NCBI GenBank assembly: GCA_913056345.1
Contig: CAJXMH010000025.1
Span: forward strand, 1-43,324
DNA: 43,324 bases
Source: an uncultured Flavobacteriales bacterium
Lineage (GTDB): Bacteria > Bacteroidota > Bacteroidia > Flavobacteriales_E > Vicingaceae
Direction of reading: 5' to 3'
The notes under the pieces are model-generated. The model searched no databases. It had not been told where the DNA came from and worked only from the letters and a program-made list of their open reading frames with translations. The translations under genes were made by a program, and so were the position numbers. Positions 29,756-39,209 of this stretch are shown here, piece after piece (positions within the stretch are counted from its first letter, which is position 1; each line of letters starts with the position of its first letter).

Positions 29756-30860
29756 TTTCTCGATCGACTTCATTTGGAAGTCGTTGCTCAGTTTAAGCTT
29801 ATTAATTTATGGATTAAGTGTTGCAAGCAACATATTAATCCCTATTGTCTTTAGCTTATTTCTAGCCTTAATGCTCAGTCCAATTGTTGGTTGGCTGGAA
29901 AGAAAGAAAGTTAACAGCATTATTTCGATTATCATCACGCTCATCTTAGTAACCGCTGTGGTAACAACGGCTTTTTATTACATTTCTGTGCAAGCAAAGA
30001 ACTTAATTGTTGACTTGCCAAATCTGGTTAAAAAGTTCAATTTATTTATTGATAACAATCTAGCTAAACTGAATGATTTATATGGTTTTAGCTCAGCAGA
30101 TCAATTAAAGCTTGTTAAGGAGAATGCAGATAAGTTAATTTCTTCTGGAGGGTTATTCTTTTCTGAAGCAGTTAGTGCTACTTCAAACATTATTACCTTC
30201 TTGACCTTGATTCCGATCTATATCTTCTTTTTCTTGCTTTACCGTCAAAATTTCAAGCAGTTTTTAGCTCAATTAGACGAGCGAAACAGCAATTCCAATT
30301 ATAGAGAAATGGCTAGTGAAATTAAATCCATGAGTCATTCTTACATCAGTGGTTTGTTGATCGTGATAAGTATTGTGACTGTTCTCAATGTAACCGGGCT
30401 TTTGATCTTAGGAATCAAATATGCCGTTTTCATGGGAATTCTTTCCGCTATTTTAACTGTCATTCCCTACATCGGGGTTTTTATTGGTGCCTCTCTCCCC
30501 ATTATAGTAGCGCTGATTACTAAAGATTCTCTTTTCTACCCGCTAGGCGTAGCAGCGCTCTATGCCTTTGTGCAATTTGTTGAAGGTAATTTTATCACAC
30601 CCAACATTATTGGCTCTAAAGTGGATGTGAACCCGCTAGCAGCAATTGTTGCACTTATCATTGGTGGTCAAATATGGGGAATTATCGGCATGATTTTAGC
30701 TATTCCGATGTGTGGTATTATGAAAATATTTTTTAGCCATTATAAACCACTTCAGCCCTACGCCCTATTGCTACAAAGTAGTAGCAAAGCCCATACGGGT
30801 CTAACTGAAAAGAAACCGCTGAAGATCAGGAAATTGTTTAAGAAGAAAAGGAAGAAATAA
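29733..30860 (+). CDS. AI-2E family transporter-like membrane protein
   Basis: This 375-aa protein has about eight hydrophobic segments and the AI-2E transporter family (PF01594) pattern: an N-terminal pair of helices (LLSLSLLIYGLSVASNILIPIVFSLFLALMLSP region, seen at residues ~15-50), a soluble middle (VQAKNLIVDLPNLVKKFN), then ITFLTLIPIYIFFFLLY, ISGLLIVISIVTVLN, and the conserved LTVIPYIGVFIGASLPIIV, QFVEGNFITPNIIGSKV and VNPLAAIVALIIGGQIWGI. Members export diverse small molecules or act as Na+/H+ antiporters; autoinducer-2 export is not general. No ATG precedes the first helix, so the TTG at 29733 is chosen, overlapping the previous gene by 23 nt. It ends the dps operon. No strong terminator lies in the 127-nt convergent gap that follows. 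Confidence 0.88.
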   Translation: MKPNQNANFSIDFIWKSLLSLSLLIYGLSVASNILIPIVFSLFLALMLSPIVGWLERKKVNSIISIIITLILVTAVVTTAFYYISVQAKNLIVDLPNLVKKFNLFIDNNLAKLNDLYGFSSADQLKLVKENADKLISSGGLFFSEAVSATSNIITFLTLIPIYIFFFLLYRQNFKQFLAQLDERNSNSNYREMASEIKSMSHSYISGLLIVISIVTVLNVTGLLILGIKYAVFMGILSAILTVIPYIGVFIGASLPIIVALITKDSLFYPLGVAALYAFVQFVEGNFITPNIIGSKVDVNPLAAIVALIIGGQIWGIIGMILAIPMCGIMKIFFSHYKPLQPYALLLQSSSKAHTGLTEKKPLKIRKLFKKKRKK

Positions 30861-30987
30861 ACTTAAAGTTTTGCTTCTTTATCGCTAATAAAAGGAAATA
30901 CCTAAGTCAACTAAACAAAAGTTACTTACATACTTTTTTATTTACTTTTTCTATTGCTAGATAAGTAATAGAAGACCAAGACCTGCT

Positions 30988-32001
30988 TTAAAATTTAGCA
31001 CATGGAACGGTAAAGCGCCGGTTTCTGCGCTTCTGCTTTTTACTAGCCACTTCATAAACGATTGAAAGCTCATGCGCTCCGCCAGTGTTGGCTGCTAGTC
31101 GAGAAATAGTTGCATCATAGCTGTACCCTACCCTAAAATTTCGATCAGGAATGGTGTATCCAACCAGAAAGCTCAATGCATCATTGTTTTGAAAACCTGT
31201 TTCATAGGCCTTAAATCCGGGAATTCCCCTGTACCACAAACCAAATACAAAAGGTGCGTGATTGTAATAGGCCCCAATATCAAATTGATCAAAAAGCCCC
31301 TGCGACTTATAATGTATGGCAGTCATGATCTCTTTGGCTGAAAGGCGTTTCTTAATCGGACCAGATAATTGAAATTTATATCCGGCATGCACCGAGTACT
31401 TCATGGGCAATTCGCTCAAGTTACCGTCACCTAGTAAAGTCTGGTTGGGCCGGTTAAGGTGATTGATCGAAAAACCTGCCCAAAAGAATTCTCCGTAGAC
31501 CAAGGCACCAGTGCTAATGTCAGGGTAGCTAACTGTTTCATTTCGGAAGGCATCTTCATCAGCGGTGAGATTGCTACCACTTTCCAATTGATCATTAAAA
31601 GTGAGTCTGCTGTAATCTATTCCGCGAAAAGCATAACCCATTTTAAGGCCTGGTTGGATAAACAACTTTCTTTTAACCCTAAAACGGTAAGCATAAGAAA
31701 GGGCTACTAAATTGGTAGTCAATCCAAAGGAGCCCGCTTCCTCTCGATTAAAAATCAGGCCAAAACCGCTGTTGATCTCTGAGGCATTATAGTCGTAAGC
31801 AAAGTGATAAGCCTCAAAAGCGCCGGGAACATTAGGCCATTGGTGACGGTAGTTCATGGCCACACGATGCTCTATGGTAGAGCCAGTAAAGCCAGGATTA
31901 ATATACATGGGAGCTGCATAGAACTGCGTAAACTGCATGTCTTGTGCGATTGCTGCAGAAGCAAAAAGGAATATAAATGCTATGAGGCTTAACTTTTTCA
32001 C
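30988..32001 (-). CDS. PorP/SprF family type IX secretion outer-membrane protein (second copy)
   Basis: This 337-aa protein has a signal peptide (MKKLSLIAFIFLFASAAIA). It then has the family start QDMQFTQFYAAPMYINPGFTGS and YRHQWPNVPG (the YR-x-Q-W-P hallmark of PorP/SprF), then barrel strands and VGYSYDATISRLAANTGGAHELSI near the end. The start is a GTG that shares one base with the TAG stop of the upstream PD40 gene (TAGTG), so the two are coupled. Closer to classical PorP/SprF than the copy at 9543-10565. It is the third gene of a PKD, PD40, PorP operon and probably helps secrete or attach the 1850-aa protein. Confidence 0.95.
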   Translation of the reverse strand: MKKLSLIAFIFLFASAAIAQDMQFTQFYAAPMYINPGFTGSTIEHRVAMNYRHQWPNVPGAFEAYHFAYDYNASEINSGFGLIFNREEAGSFGLTTNLVALSYAYRFRVKRKLFIQPGLKMGYAFRGIDYSRLTFNDQLESGSNLTADEDAFRNETVSYPDISTGALVYGEFFWAGFSINHLNRPNQTLLGDGNLSELPMKYSVHAGYKFQLSGPIKKRLSAKEIMTAIHYKSQGLFDQFDIGAYYNHAPFVFGLWYRGIPGFKAYETGFQNNDALSFLVGYTIPDRNFRVGYSYDATISRLAANTGGAHELSIVYEVASKKQKRRNRRFTVPCAKF

Positions 32002-33581
32002 TATTTGCTCAAGGGATTAAGTTTAAAAGTTAGGCTTTGCTCTTTCATAAGGGCTTCCTTTTCATAAAGTATTATTTCCATTTGTTCTTCATAACCTTCT
32101 AACTCAATCATCAGGTCATATTCTACGCCCGGATTTACCAAAAAGATAAAACCTCCATCTTCACTTCTTGAACGGTAAACGCCAGTTAATTCGCCGCTTT
32201 CTAGTTCTACAAGGCTAATATCAGCCGATAAGGGCTCGTTACTAGTAGCATCAAGCACTTTTGCTCTGATGACTGATTGCCTGAGGTCACGCTCCAAGTA
32301 ATCGATCATATAGATATCATGACCTCCAAATCCGCCTGCTTTATTAGCTGCGTAATAGGCTTTTTGCTCATTGGCCGAAATCACAAAGAAGATATCATCC
32401 TTGGTGGTATTCGTTGGGAAACCCAAATTCTGAGGACTTGTCCATTGCTCTTGGTCGATCAAACTTGCTTTGAAGAGATCAAAGCCGCCCATGTTTTCAT
32501 GTCCTTTAGAACTAAAGTAAAGCGTAATCCCGTCAGGATGAATAAAAGGTGCGTCCTCATCAAAAGCCGTATTGATATCAGGCCCTAAGTTCTTGGCTTC
32601 ACTCCACTGCCCATTGGGAAGCATTTTAACTCGGTACAGATCAAATCCTCCGAAACCACCTTCCCGATTAGAAGAAAAATAAAAGGTCTTTCCATCTAAA
32701 GCGAGTGAAGCACTTCGCTCTATGCTTTCATACTTATTGATAGCTGATTCTAAGCGAATTGGTTTGGTCCATTTCCCTTCTTTCTTAATGGATTCATAGA
32801 GGTCTCCACCAATTAAGTTATTATTCGGCTTAAAGGTGTAAAGCCTTTGTCCATCAGGAGAAAGACCAACTGCGGCATCATGTGTTTCGGTATTGATCTC
32901 ATCCACCAGCTGTGCTTCTGTCCACTCTCCTTCTGCCTTCTCAGTTCGGTAAATATCTTCAAAGGGCTCTCCCCTTGGATCGAGGGTATTGTTTTCGTGT
33001 AGCCTTCTAGAAGTAAAATAGAGTATGCTTTCATCTGATGTAATCAGTGGCACGTATTCATCTTGATCTGAATTGACCTTAGGGCCTAAATTAATGATAT
33101 TCAACACTTCAGGATTGGCCATCATTTTTTTGGCAACGCTTGCTTGTTCTTTTAATCGTTTAATAAACTCTGCATTAAAAGAAGACTGCTTGGGATCGTA
33201 ATGCTGTTCGAATAGCCCTAAAGCTGCTTGCATTTGATCAAACTTTGCTTCATGCAAATAGATTTTGGCTCGTAAATAGTGGGCGTCTGTATTGTAAGCC
33301 GCACCCTTTTTCAAGTAAGGTAAAGCCTCTTTGTATTGGTCTAGTTGGTAGTAGGCATCACCCATTATAAAGTTGATCTCAGCGTCTGAAGAATCTACTG
33401 GGTAAAGTTGCTCAAAGTAAGTGGTGGCAGTTAAAAAGTCTCCGTAAACGTAATAGGAGTCTCCCTCTAGAAACAGCTTCTTTTCTTGTTTATCATATTT
33501 TTTAGATTGCGCAGAGGCTGTGATGCATAACAAGCTAAGCAAGAGCAGTGTAAAACAATATTTGAATCTCAGCAGCATCAT
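32001..33581 (-). CDS. TPR-PD40 repeat protein of the T9SS-linked triad, without OmpA domain
   Basis: This 526-aa protein has a signal peptide (FTLLLLSLLCITASAQ) and an N-terminal TPR region (GDFLTATTYFEQLYPVDSSD, LDQYKEALPYLKKGA). At least five PD40-like blades follow (ILYFTSRRLHENN, TFYFSSNREGGFGGFDLYRV, TLYFSSKGHENMGGFDLF, AYYAANKAGGFGGHDIYMI). The C-terminus is a carboxypeptidase-regulatory-like beta domain (VLDATSNEPLSADISLVELESG, onward to LNPLSK). It ends there, whereas its paralogue at 7556-9556 goes on with an OmpA peptidoglycan-binding domain. It overlaps the PKD gene by four bases (ATGA) and the PorP gene by one. Probably a periplasmic or outer-membrane partner of the PorP protein; exact role unknown. 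Confidence 0.88.
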   Translation of the reverse strand: MMLLRFKYCFTLLLLSLLCITASAQSKKYDKQEKKLFLEGDSYYVYGDFLTATTYFEQLYPVDSSDAEINFIMGDAYYQLDQYKEALPYLKKGAAYNTDAHYLRAKIYLHEAKFDQMQAALGLFEQHYDPKQSSFNAEFIKRLKEQASVAKKMMANPEVLNIINLGPKVNSDQDEYVPLITSDESILYFTSRRLHENNTLDPRGEPFEDIYRTEKAEGEWTEAQLVDEINTETHDAAVGLSPDGQRLYTFKPNNNLIGGDLYESIKKEGKWTKPIRLESAINKYESIERSASLALDGKTFYFSSNREGGFGGFDLYRVKMLPNGQWSEAKNLGPDINTAFDEDAPFIHPDGITLYFSSKGHENMGGFDLFKASLIDQEQWTSPQNLGFPTNTTKDDIFFVISANEQKAYYAANKAGGFGGHDIYMIDYLERDLRQSVIRAKVLDATSNEPLSADISLVELESGELTGVYRSRSEDGGFIFLVNPGVEYDLMIELEGYEEQMEIILYEKEALMKEQSLTFKLNPLSK

Positions 33582-36500
33582 CTCAGTAACATCAAGTCCC
33601 CCACTTTAACAATGGATTCTCCATCTGCGAATTCAGCCTTTATTTTCCAAACGTATACATCTTGCTGGCAGAGTTCGTCTTTGTAATAGCCATCCCAACC
33701 GATGTTAATGTCACGACTTACAAAAAGCAATTCGCCCCATTTATTGAAAATATTTAGTTCGTATTCTATTGCTCCCTGAATTTTTGCGTAAAAAACATCA
33801 TTCAGATTAGCCCCTGAAGCAAGGGGATTCACTCTTCCGCCATTTCCTCCATTGGGATTAGGGGTAAAAGCATTTGGCACATCCAATCGACCTTCTAATT
33901 CGGCTTGTATAGTGGTTGGTAACATAAAGGTATCTGCACAACCAAAATCAGTTTGAGCAATTAATTGAATATCAAAGAAACCTTCCTCTTGGTAAAAATG
34001 AGTGGGGCTCCTTTCAGTCGAGGTATTGCCATCACCAAAGCTCCAATTGAACTGATCTGCATCAATGGAGGTATTACTCAAGACCAAGGGGTCATTTGGA
34101 ATATAAACCACATTTTTATTGGCAAAGAATTGAGCTCTTGGCGAATTAAACACTTGAATGTAATTCTGTTTGATCTCCGTGTCTTCTTTATTAGGAGCAA
34201 AACCTAAAACCCGAAGCGTCACAGTGTAATTTCCTTCTTGTAAATAGGTGTAACGGGGGTTTTCTGCCGTCGAAGTTCCGCCATCGCCAAAATCCCATTG
34301 AAAGCTCCTACCATAAAGTGATTGATTGTCGAATTGCACCTCAAGGGGCTCGCAGCCTGAGGCAGAGTCTCCAAAATCAGCCACTGGAACAGGTACATCT
34401 ATTTCAATCAGTTTTTCAAGACTATCCGAACAAAAGGCAGTTGATGCCCGCAGCTTGATCAAGTATTGACCCCATGTGCCGTAGGTGTGAGAACCAGGTT
34501 CTTCTAAAGTAGAAGTGGTACTGTCTTTAAAGTCCCAAAAGTAATTCCAATTACCAGGGTTCGTTTGATTATTAATGGTTACAGTAGCATTGGGAAAAAC
34601 TTGAAAAGCAGGTGTTACATCAAAGTCAGGAATTGGGGTTGGTCTCACCACCACATCCTTAAATACTGTATCGTTGCATTGGTAAAGCGATTGAGCGATC
34701 ATCCTAACCCGATAGGTCGAGTCAATTGAGCCTGTATTGGTGTACCGATTGTTGGTAATCTGTCCCATGCCGATTCTGCCATTACCAAAGTCCCAGAGGT
34801 AACTGATCGCCCCAAAGGACTGACTTCTGAAAGTGGCGTCGAGTGGCGAACAACCAATGGTATCTGCCGTAAAATCTGCTGTTACTTCAGGCCTTACTTG
34901 TATGCTGCGGCTTAGTGTATCAGCGCAACCTCTATTGGTGTAGACTTCTAAACGAGAATTGAACGTAATCGGAACGATGGACAATGTATTGGTGTAAGTA
35001 TGACCAACTACAGGACCGCAATCACTTAAACTGGCTCCATCTCCAAAAACCCAAAAACAAGAATCCGCAATAATTGAAGCGTTGGTGAAGTCAACCGGTA
35101 AGGGTTGGCAACCGTCGTTGGTATTGACACTATAATCTGCAGTAGGCTTAGGGTAAACAGTAATGTCTTGTCTAGCCGTATCGGTGCAACCAAAATTGTT
35201 TCTTACGATCAATTCCGCTTGAAAGCTTGTATCCCTTTGTGTAAAATTCAAATAGGTGTGTCGTGGGTTGGTCTGGGGACTAGCAGCGCCGTCACCGAAG
35301 CGCCATTCGTAGAGTGCTGCTCCGGTAGAACGGTCATTAAATTGAATTGGTAAGGGTTGACAACCTGCTGTATCGGCATTAAAGTCTGCAATGATCTGTG
35401 GATTAACGGTAAAAGTTTTCGTGGCTGTATCGCGGCAATTATTGTCTGTAATCACGATCAAACGTGCTTGGTAATTCACAGGAAAAAAGGAGGTGGTATT
35501 GTTATAAGTATGGCTAAAGCTAGGAGCACAATCATTTCGGCCATTGCCATCTCCGTAGCGCCAAATGCATGAATCTGCTAGCTGTGATTGGTTCGTAAAA
35601 TTCACGGGTAAGGGATGACAGCCAACAGAGTCATCTACACTAAAAAGGGCCTGTGGTTTAGGATAAACTAAAATATTTCGACTTGCTGTATCCTGACAGC
35701 CTTGCGGTGAAGTTACAATTAATTGACTTTGATAGGTTTGGTTGCTTAATGTGCCATTGATGTAGGTATGGCGCGGATTGGAAGCAGGAGAAGTAGCACC
35801 ATCGCCAAAACTCCAATTGAAATTACTCGCACCAATGGATTGGTTATTAAATGGCAAAGAATAAGGCGAGCAGCCCACTGTATCAGAAGTAAAAGCAGCT
35901 TGCACAAATGGATGTACTTCTATTTGCCTGCTCAAAGTATCCGCGCAACCGCTGTCTGTTCTAACGATCAAGCGCAAGGTGTTGAATGAAGAAGTCTGAG
36001 CCGTATTGGTGTAAGTTTTGGTAAAAACAGCAGAGGCTGTATTGGCTGTGGTTCCATCGCCGAAAGTCCACAACAAGCTGTCTGCAATTACTGAGTTGTT
36101 GGTAATCTGAATGGCTAAAGGCTGACAACCTCGGTTGGTATCTAAGACAAAGTCTGCTTGCGGTTTGGGATAGACCAAAATGTTTTGCGTAGCGGTATCA
36201 GCGCAACCTTCTGCAGAGGAACCGATCAACTGAGCTTGGTAGTTTTGATTGTTCGTGCTGTTGTTTTGGTAAATATTTTGAGGATTGGTGTTTGTGGAAA
36301 CATTGCCGTCTCCAAAGTTCCAATTGTAGGTAGCTGCACCCACCGACTGATTGTTAAAAGTTACTGGATAAGGAGAACACCCTACGGTATCAGAAACAAA
36401 ATCGACCGCGATAAAAGGGTGTACTTCTATTTGCTGCGTTGCAGTATCACGACAGCCATCTGCCGTTATAGAAACCAAACGGATGGTATTGAATTGAGCT

Positions 36501-39130
36501 GCTGCAGAATTATTGGTGTAGGTCTTGGTAAAATTAGATACCGTGGTGTCGGAATTACTTCCATCTCCAAAGTCCCAAGCAAATTGCGTAGCTCCGGTTG
36601 AGTTATTGGTAATGGCAATGGGCAATGGCTGACAACCCACAATTGTATCTACACTAAAGTTAGAAGTCGGATTGGGATAAACCAAGACAGAACCAAAGGT
36701 AGTATCCACGCAACCAAAACTGTTACGGGCGATTAAGCGAACGGTGTAGGTTTGGTTGTTGGTGGTATTGTTCACAAACAAATGAGAAGGGGTTGGCCCC
36801 GAAGCGGTGTTACCATCACCAAAGTCCCATTGGTAATCAACCGCACCCACTACCGAGGGGAAAGTCACCCGCAGAGGGCTACAGCCTGAATCGGGTACTG
36901 CATTAAAAGTAAAAATAGGTTCAGGGTAAACCGTTACTTGTTGGGTTGTGGTATCACGACAACCGTTGTTTGAAACTACGATCAAAGAAACATCATAGTT
37001 GTTAATAAATAGGGTCTGGTTCTGAAAGACATGTGACGGATTGGTGTCGTTGACAATTCCACTCCCATCACCAAAATTCCAGAAGAAATCCAAGCTATCA
37101 CCTTGAGTGGTATTGGTAAAATTAACCGTTACAGGTCCACAATCTAAGGTAGCATCTGAGGTAAAAGATGGAACCGGCACCGGAAATACGGTTACAGTAT
37201 CATAAGTTGTATCAGCGCAACCAAAGGCTGTCTGCGCGATCATTTCAACTACAAAAGAAGTATCCTTGCCAAAGTTATTGGTGTAAGTGTGAAAAGTATC
37301 TCGTGCCACAACCGGACTTGATCCATCTCCAAAATTCCACGTAAAAGTAGTGGCATTGGGCGAAGATTGATTGGTGAAATTAATCCTTAAACGGCTACAC
37401 CCTTGGTTGGTATCCACTGCAAATGCTGCAGTTGGGTTATCTTCTACAGTTACATTTAAGGTGGCTGTGTCCTGACAAAAACCATTGTCCACGATCTGGA
37501 TCACGGTATAATTCCCAAAGGCAGTATAAAGGTGATTAGGGTTTTGGGCAGAACTGCTGTCTCCATCGCCAAAATACCACTTGTAATCAGTAATTGGATC
37601 AAGGCCTGAGGTAGATTGATCGGTAAAGGCAGCAAGGGTATTTAAGCAAACGTTGTTTACCGTAAAGCCAGCGGTTGGCGTTTCTCTTACTCGCAGGCTT
37701 TGGGTCAATGAATCTGCGCAAGACTGAGGGTTTTCTGTGACTAATTTAACGTCATAAGTTCCGGGAGCACCATAAAATTGATCTGGTGGGTTTTGACCAT
37801 TAAATGTATTACCATTGTCAAAAGTCCAATCCCAAGAAACGATATTGCCGGTTGAAGTTTCATTGAAGCTGACCAACATGCTATCGCACTGATCATCGGG
37901 TGTGAAATTGAAATTGGTAGCAGGCGACGGATTGACGTACAAGTCAACTGAAGCTGTATCATTACAGCCTTGTGCACCGTCAATTCTCACTGCAAGCCTG
38001 ATGGTATAATCACCAGCATTATCAAAACGACGGTTTTTGGTGTTACCATTGAGGTTCTGCCAGCCCTGTCCGCGGTCAAAGTTCCATGAAAAACGATTTG
38101 CTCCACCAACCGAATTATTAAAAAAGCGAACCCGCTCTCCTTCACAAATCGTGTCTTCATCGGAAGTGAGCACTGCAGTGGGCGGTGGTGTTATGGTGAT
38201 GTTGATCAAAGCGGTATCCAAACCACAGAAAGAACTGTCAATCAGCTGGGCTGTGTAAGTTCCAATACCCGGGTAACCAATGGGTGGTGGATTAATAATG
38301 GGCGGATTCCAAGGTCGCCAATCAATAATAGAATCGTAACCTAAGCCCCAATAATCACCGAAATTCCATTTTTCAAAACGTTGGGATTGATTTCCTTCGG
38401 GAAAGCAATTTCGAATGGTGTTGTTGGTAAACTGAACCACTGTATCAGGAAAGCATAACAAGGTTGCAGAAGCATCAATTTGCGCTTCATCAAGATCCCA
38501 AACCCGCAAAGGGAAAAAGGAAGCGTTTGAAGTTCCGCAGTAATTGGTCGCTGTTAAGGTTACTTCCAGATTACAAGACTGCACCCCTACTCCCGGTTGG
38601 TAAACATGAATAATGGTGTCGCCTGCATTGGTGTAATCATAGACTTCAATGGGTGAGCCATCGCCAAAATCCCAAGTAAAGGTGGTAGTTTGAGAAACCT
38701 GGGTAGTTGAATTGATAAAACGAAATTGTACTGGTGTACAGCCGAAGTTATCATCACCTGCGGGCAATTGAATAGAAGCCAAGGGATTTCGCTCTAGCAC
38801 CACAACTCCATTTACCACACAGCCTGTGCCCTGATCGGTAATGCTGATGTTAAAAGTGTCGGTTGTAGCGGCGTAGGTATGTGATTGATTGCCGGTGGTT
38901 AATAAGCTTGCACCTGTGCTATTGGGGGAGCCGTCTCCCCAATCAATGATAAAAGGACCAATGTTTTGGTCTACCTGAATAAATACGGTGTAATTCCCCG
39001 GCGTACAACTGACGAAATAAGGATTGTCGGAAGCCACTCCATTACCATCGATCACCTCAAAGCATTGACCCCATGCTGTAGAAAGCATTAAAAAGGGCAA
39101 CAAAAAACTGAGCAGGATGGCTTTTTTCAT
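33578..39130 (-). CDS. Giant PKD-repeat surface protein (1850 aa) with T9SS type-B C-terminal domain
   Basis: The signal peptide is MKKAILLSFLLPFLMLSTAWG. About twenty PKD-type units follow, most with (W/F)-x-FGDG. Between roughly residues 800 and 1500 they become highly regular: units joined by VYPKP and units joined by HPF or NP/RP alternate, each about 85 aa with two cysteines (GC-x-P near the start and GC-x-DT near the end). The C-terminus (VPNAFTPNPNGGNGG ... WDGYYKDELCQQDVYVWKIKAEF ... GDLMLLR) is a gliding-motility/CHU_C domain, the signal for T9SS export. Probably a long surface fibre or adhesin, possibly disulfide-stiffened. It is the first gene of the triad with the PD40 and PorP genes. 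Ligand unknown. Confidence 0.92.
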   Translation of the reverse strand: MKKAILLSFLLPFLMLSTAWGQCFEVIDGNGVASDNPYFVSCTPGNYTVFIQVDQNIGPFIIDWGDGSPNSTGASLLTTGNQSHTYAATTDTFNISITDQGTGCVVNGVVVLERNPLASIQLPAGDDNFGCTPVQFRFINSTTQVSQTTTFTWDFGDGSPIEVYDYTNAGDTIIHVYQPGVGVQSCNLEVTLTATNYCGTSNASFFPLRVWDLDEAQIDASATLLCFPDTVVQFTNNTIRNCFPEGNQSQRFEKWNFGDYWGLGYDSIIDWRPWNPPIINPPPIGYPGIGTYTAQLIDSSFCGLDTALINITITPPPTAVLTSDEDTICEGERVRFFNNSVGGANRFSWNFDRGQGWQNLNGNTKNRRFDNAGDYTIRLAVRIDGAQGCNDTASVDLYVNPSPATNFNFTPDDQCDSMLVSFNETSTGNIVSWDWTFDNGNTFNGQNPPDQFYGAPGTYDVKLVTENPQSCADSLTQSLRVRETPTAGFTVNNVCLNTLAAFTDQSTSGLDPITDYKWYFGDGDSSSAQNPNHLYTAFGNYTVIQIVDNGFCQDTATLNVTVEDNPTAAFAVDTNQGCSRLRINFTNQSSPNATTFTWNFGDGSSPVVARDTFHTYTNNFGKDTSFVVEMIAQTAFGCADTTYDTVTVFPVPVPSFTSDATLDCGPVTVNFTNTTQGDSLDFFWNFGDGSGIVNDTNPSHVFQNQTLFINNYDVSLIVVSNNGCRDTTTQQVTVYPEPIFTFNAVPDSGCSPLRVTFPSVVGAVDYQWDFGDGNTASGPTPSHLFVNNTTNNQTYTVRLIARNSFGCVDTTFGSVLVYPNPTSNFSVDTIVGCQPLPIAITNNSTGATQFAWDFGDGSNSDTTVSNFTKTYTNNSAAAQFNTIRLVSITADGCRDTATQQIEVHPFIAVDFVSDTVGCSPYPVTFNNQSVGAATYNWNFGDGNVSTNTNPQNIYQNNSTNNQNYQAQLIGSSAEGCADTATQNILVYPKPQADFVLDTNRGCQPLAIQITNNSVIADSLLWTFGDGTTANTASAVFTKTYTNTAQTSSFNTLRLIVRTDSGCADTLSRQIEVHPFVQAAFTSDTVGCSPYSLPFNNQSIGASNFNWSFGDGATSPASNPRHTYINGTLSNQTYQSQLIVTSPQGCQDTASRNILVYPKPQALFSVDDSVGCHPLPVNFTNQSQLADSCIWRYGDGNGRNDCAPSFSHTYNNTTSFFPVNYQARLIVITDNNCRDTATKTFTVNPQIIADFNADTAGCQPLPIQFNDRSTGAALYEWRFGDGAASPQTNPRHTYLNFTQRDTSFQAELIVRNNFGCTDTARQDITVYPKPTADYSVNTNDGCQPLPVDFTNASIIADSCFWVFGDGASLSDCGPVVGHTYTNTLSIVPITFNSRLEVYTNRGCADTLSRSIQVRPEVTADFTADTIGCSPLDATFRSQSFGAISYLWDFGNGRIGMGQITNNRYTNTGSIDSTYRVRMIAQSLYQCNDTVFKDVVVRPTPIPDFDVTPAFQVFPNATVTINNQTNPGNWNYFWDFKDSTTSTLEEPGSHTYGTWGQYLIKLRASTAFCSDSLEKLIEIDVPVPVADFGDSASGCEPLEVQFDNQSLYGRSFQWDFGDGGTSTAENPRYTYLQEGNYTVTLRVLGFAPNKEDTEIKQNYIQVFNSPRAQFFANKNVVYIPNDPLVLSNTSIDADQFNWSFGDGNTSTERSPTHFYQEEGFFDIQLIAQTDFGCADTFMLPTTIQAELEGRLDVPNAFTPNPNGGNGGRVNPLASGANLNDVFYAKIQGAIEYELNIFNKWGELLFVSRDINIGWDGYYKDELCQQDVYVWKIKAEFADGESIVKVGDLMLLR
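34622..36681 (-). repeat. Tandem super-repeat of about 510 nt (two alternating PKD unit types) inside the giant gene
   Basis: The linker coding for VYPxP recurs near 36,670, 36,165, 35,655 and 35,140 and as VRPTP near 34,635, at about 510-nt spacing. Between them lie the other linker type (HPF near 36,415 and 35,905; NPQ near 35,395; RPE near 34,880). About four A-B pairs are visible, and DNA similarity between copies is evident by eye, suggesting amplification by recombination. Confidence 0.7.
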
Positions 39131-39162
39131 TTCAATTATCTACGAACATAAACGGAGAAAGG

Positions 39163-39179
39163 TTGCCGAAATTCGGCAA
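39163..39179. promoter_or_regulatory. Palindrome TTGCCGAA-A-TTCGGCAA upstream of the 1850-aa PKD gene
   Basis: An 8-bp perfect dyad with a single central base lies 33 nt before the PKD start, in the 79-nt gap after the DUF885 gene. The spacer is too short for a good terminator loop and no T-run follows. It may be an operator or an mRNA leader element; a TATGTTCG at about 39143-39150 (minus) is a possible weak -7 box. Confidence 0.35.
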
Positions 39180-39209
39180 ACTAATGGACTTTAGTGCTCA
39201 AAGATGAAA

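Noticed and set aside
35105-36601. Long + strand frames opposite the PKD repeats
   Set aside because: They mirror the repeat structure of the minus-strand gene and lack start signals and known motifs; antisense shadows.
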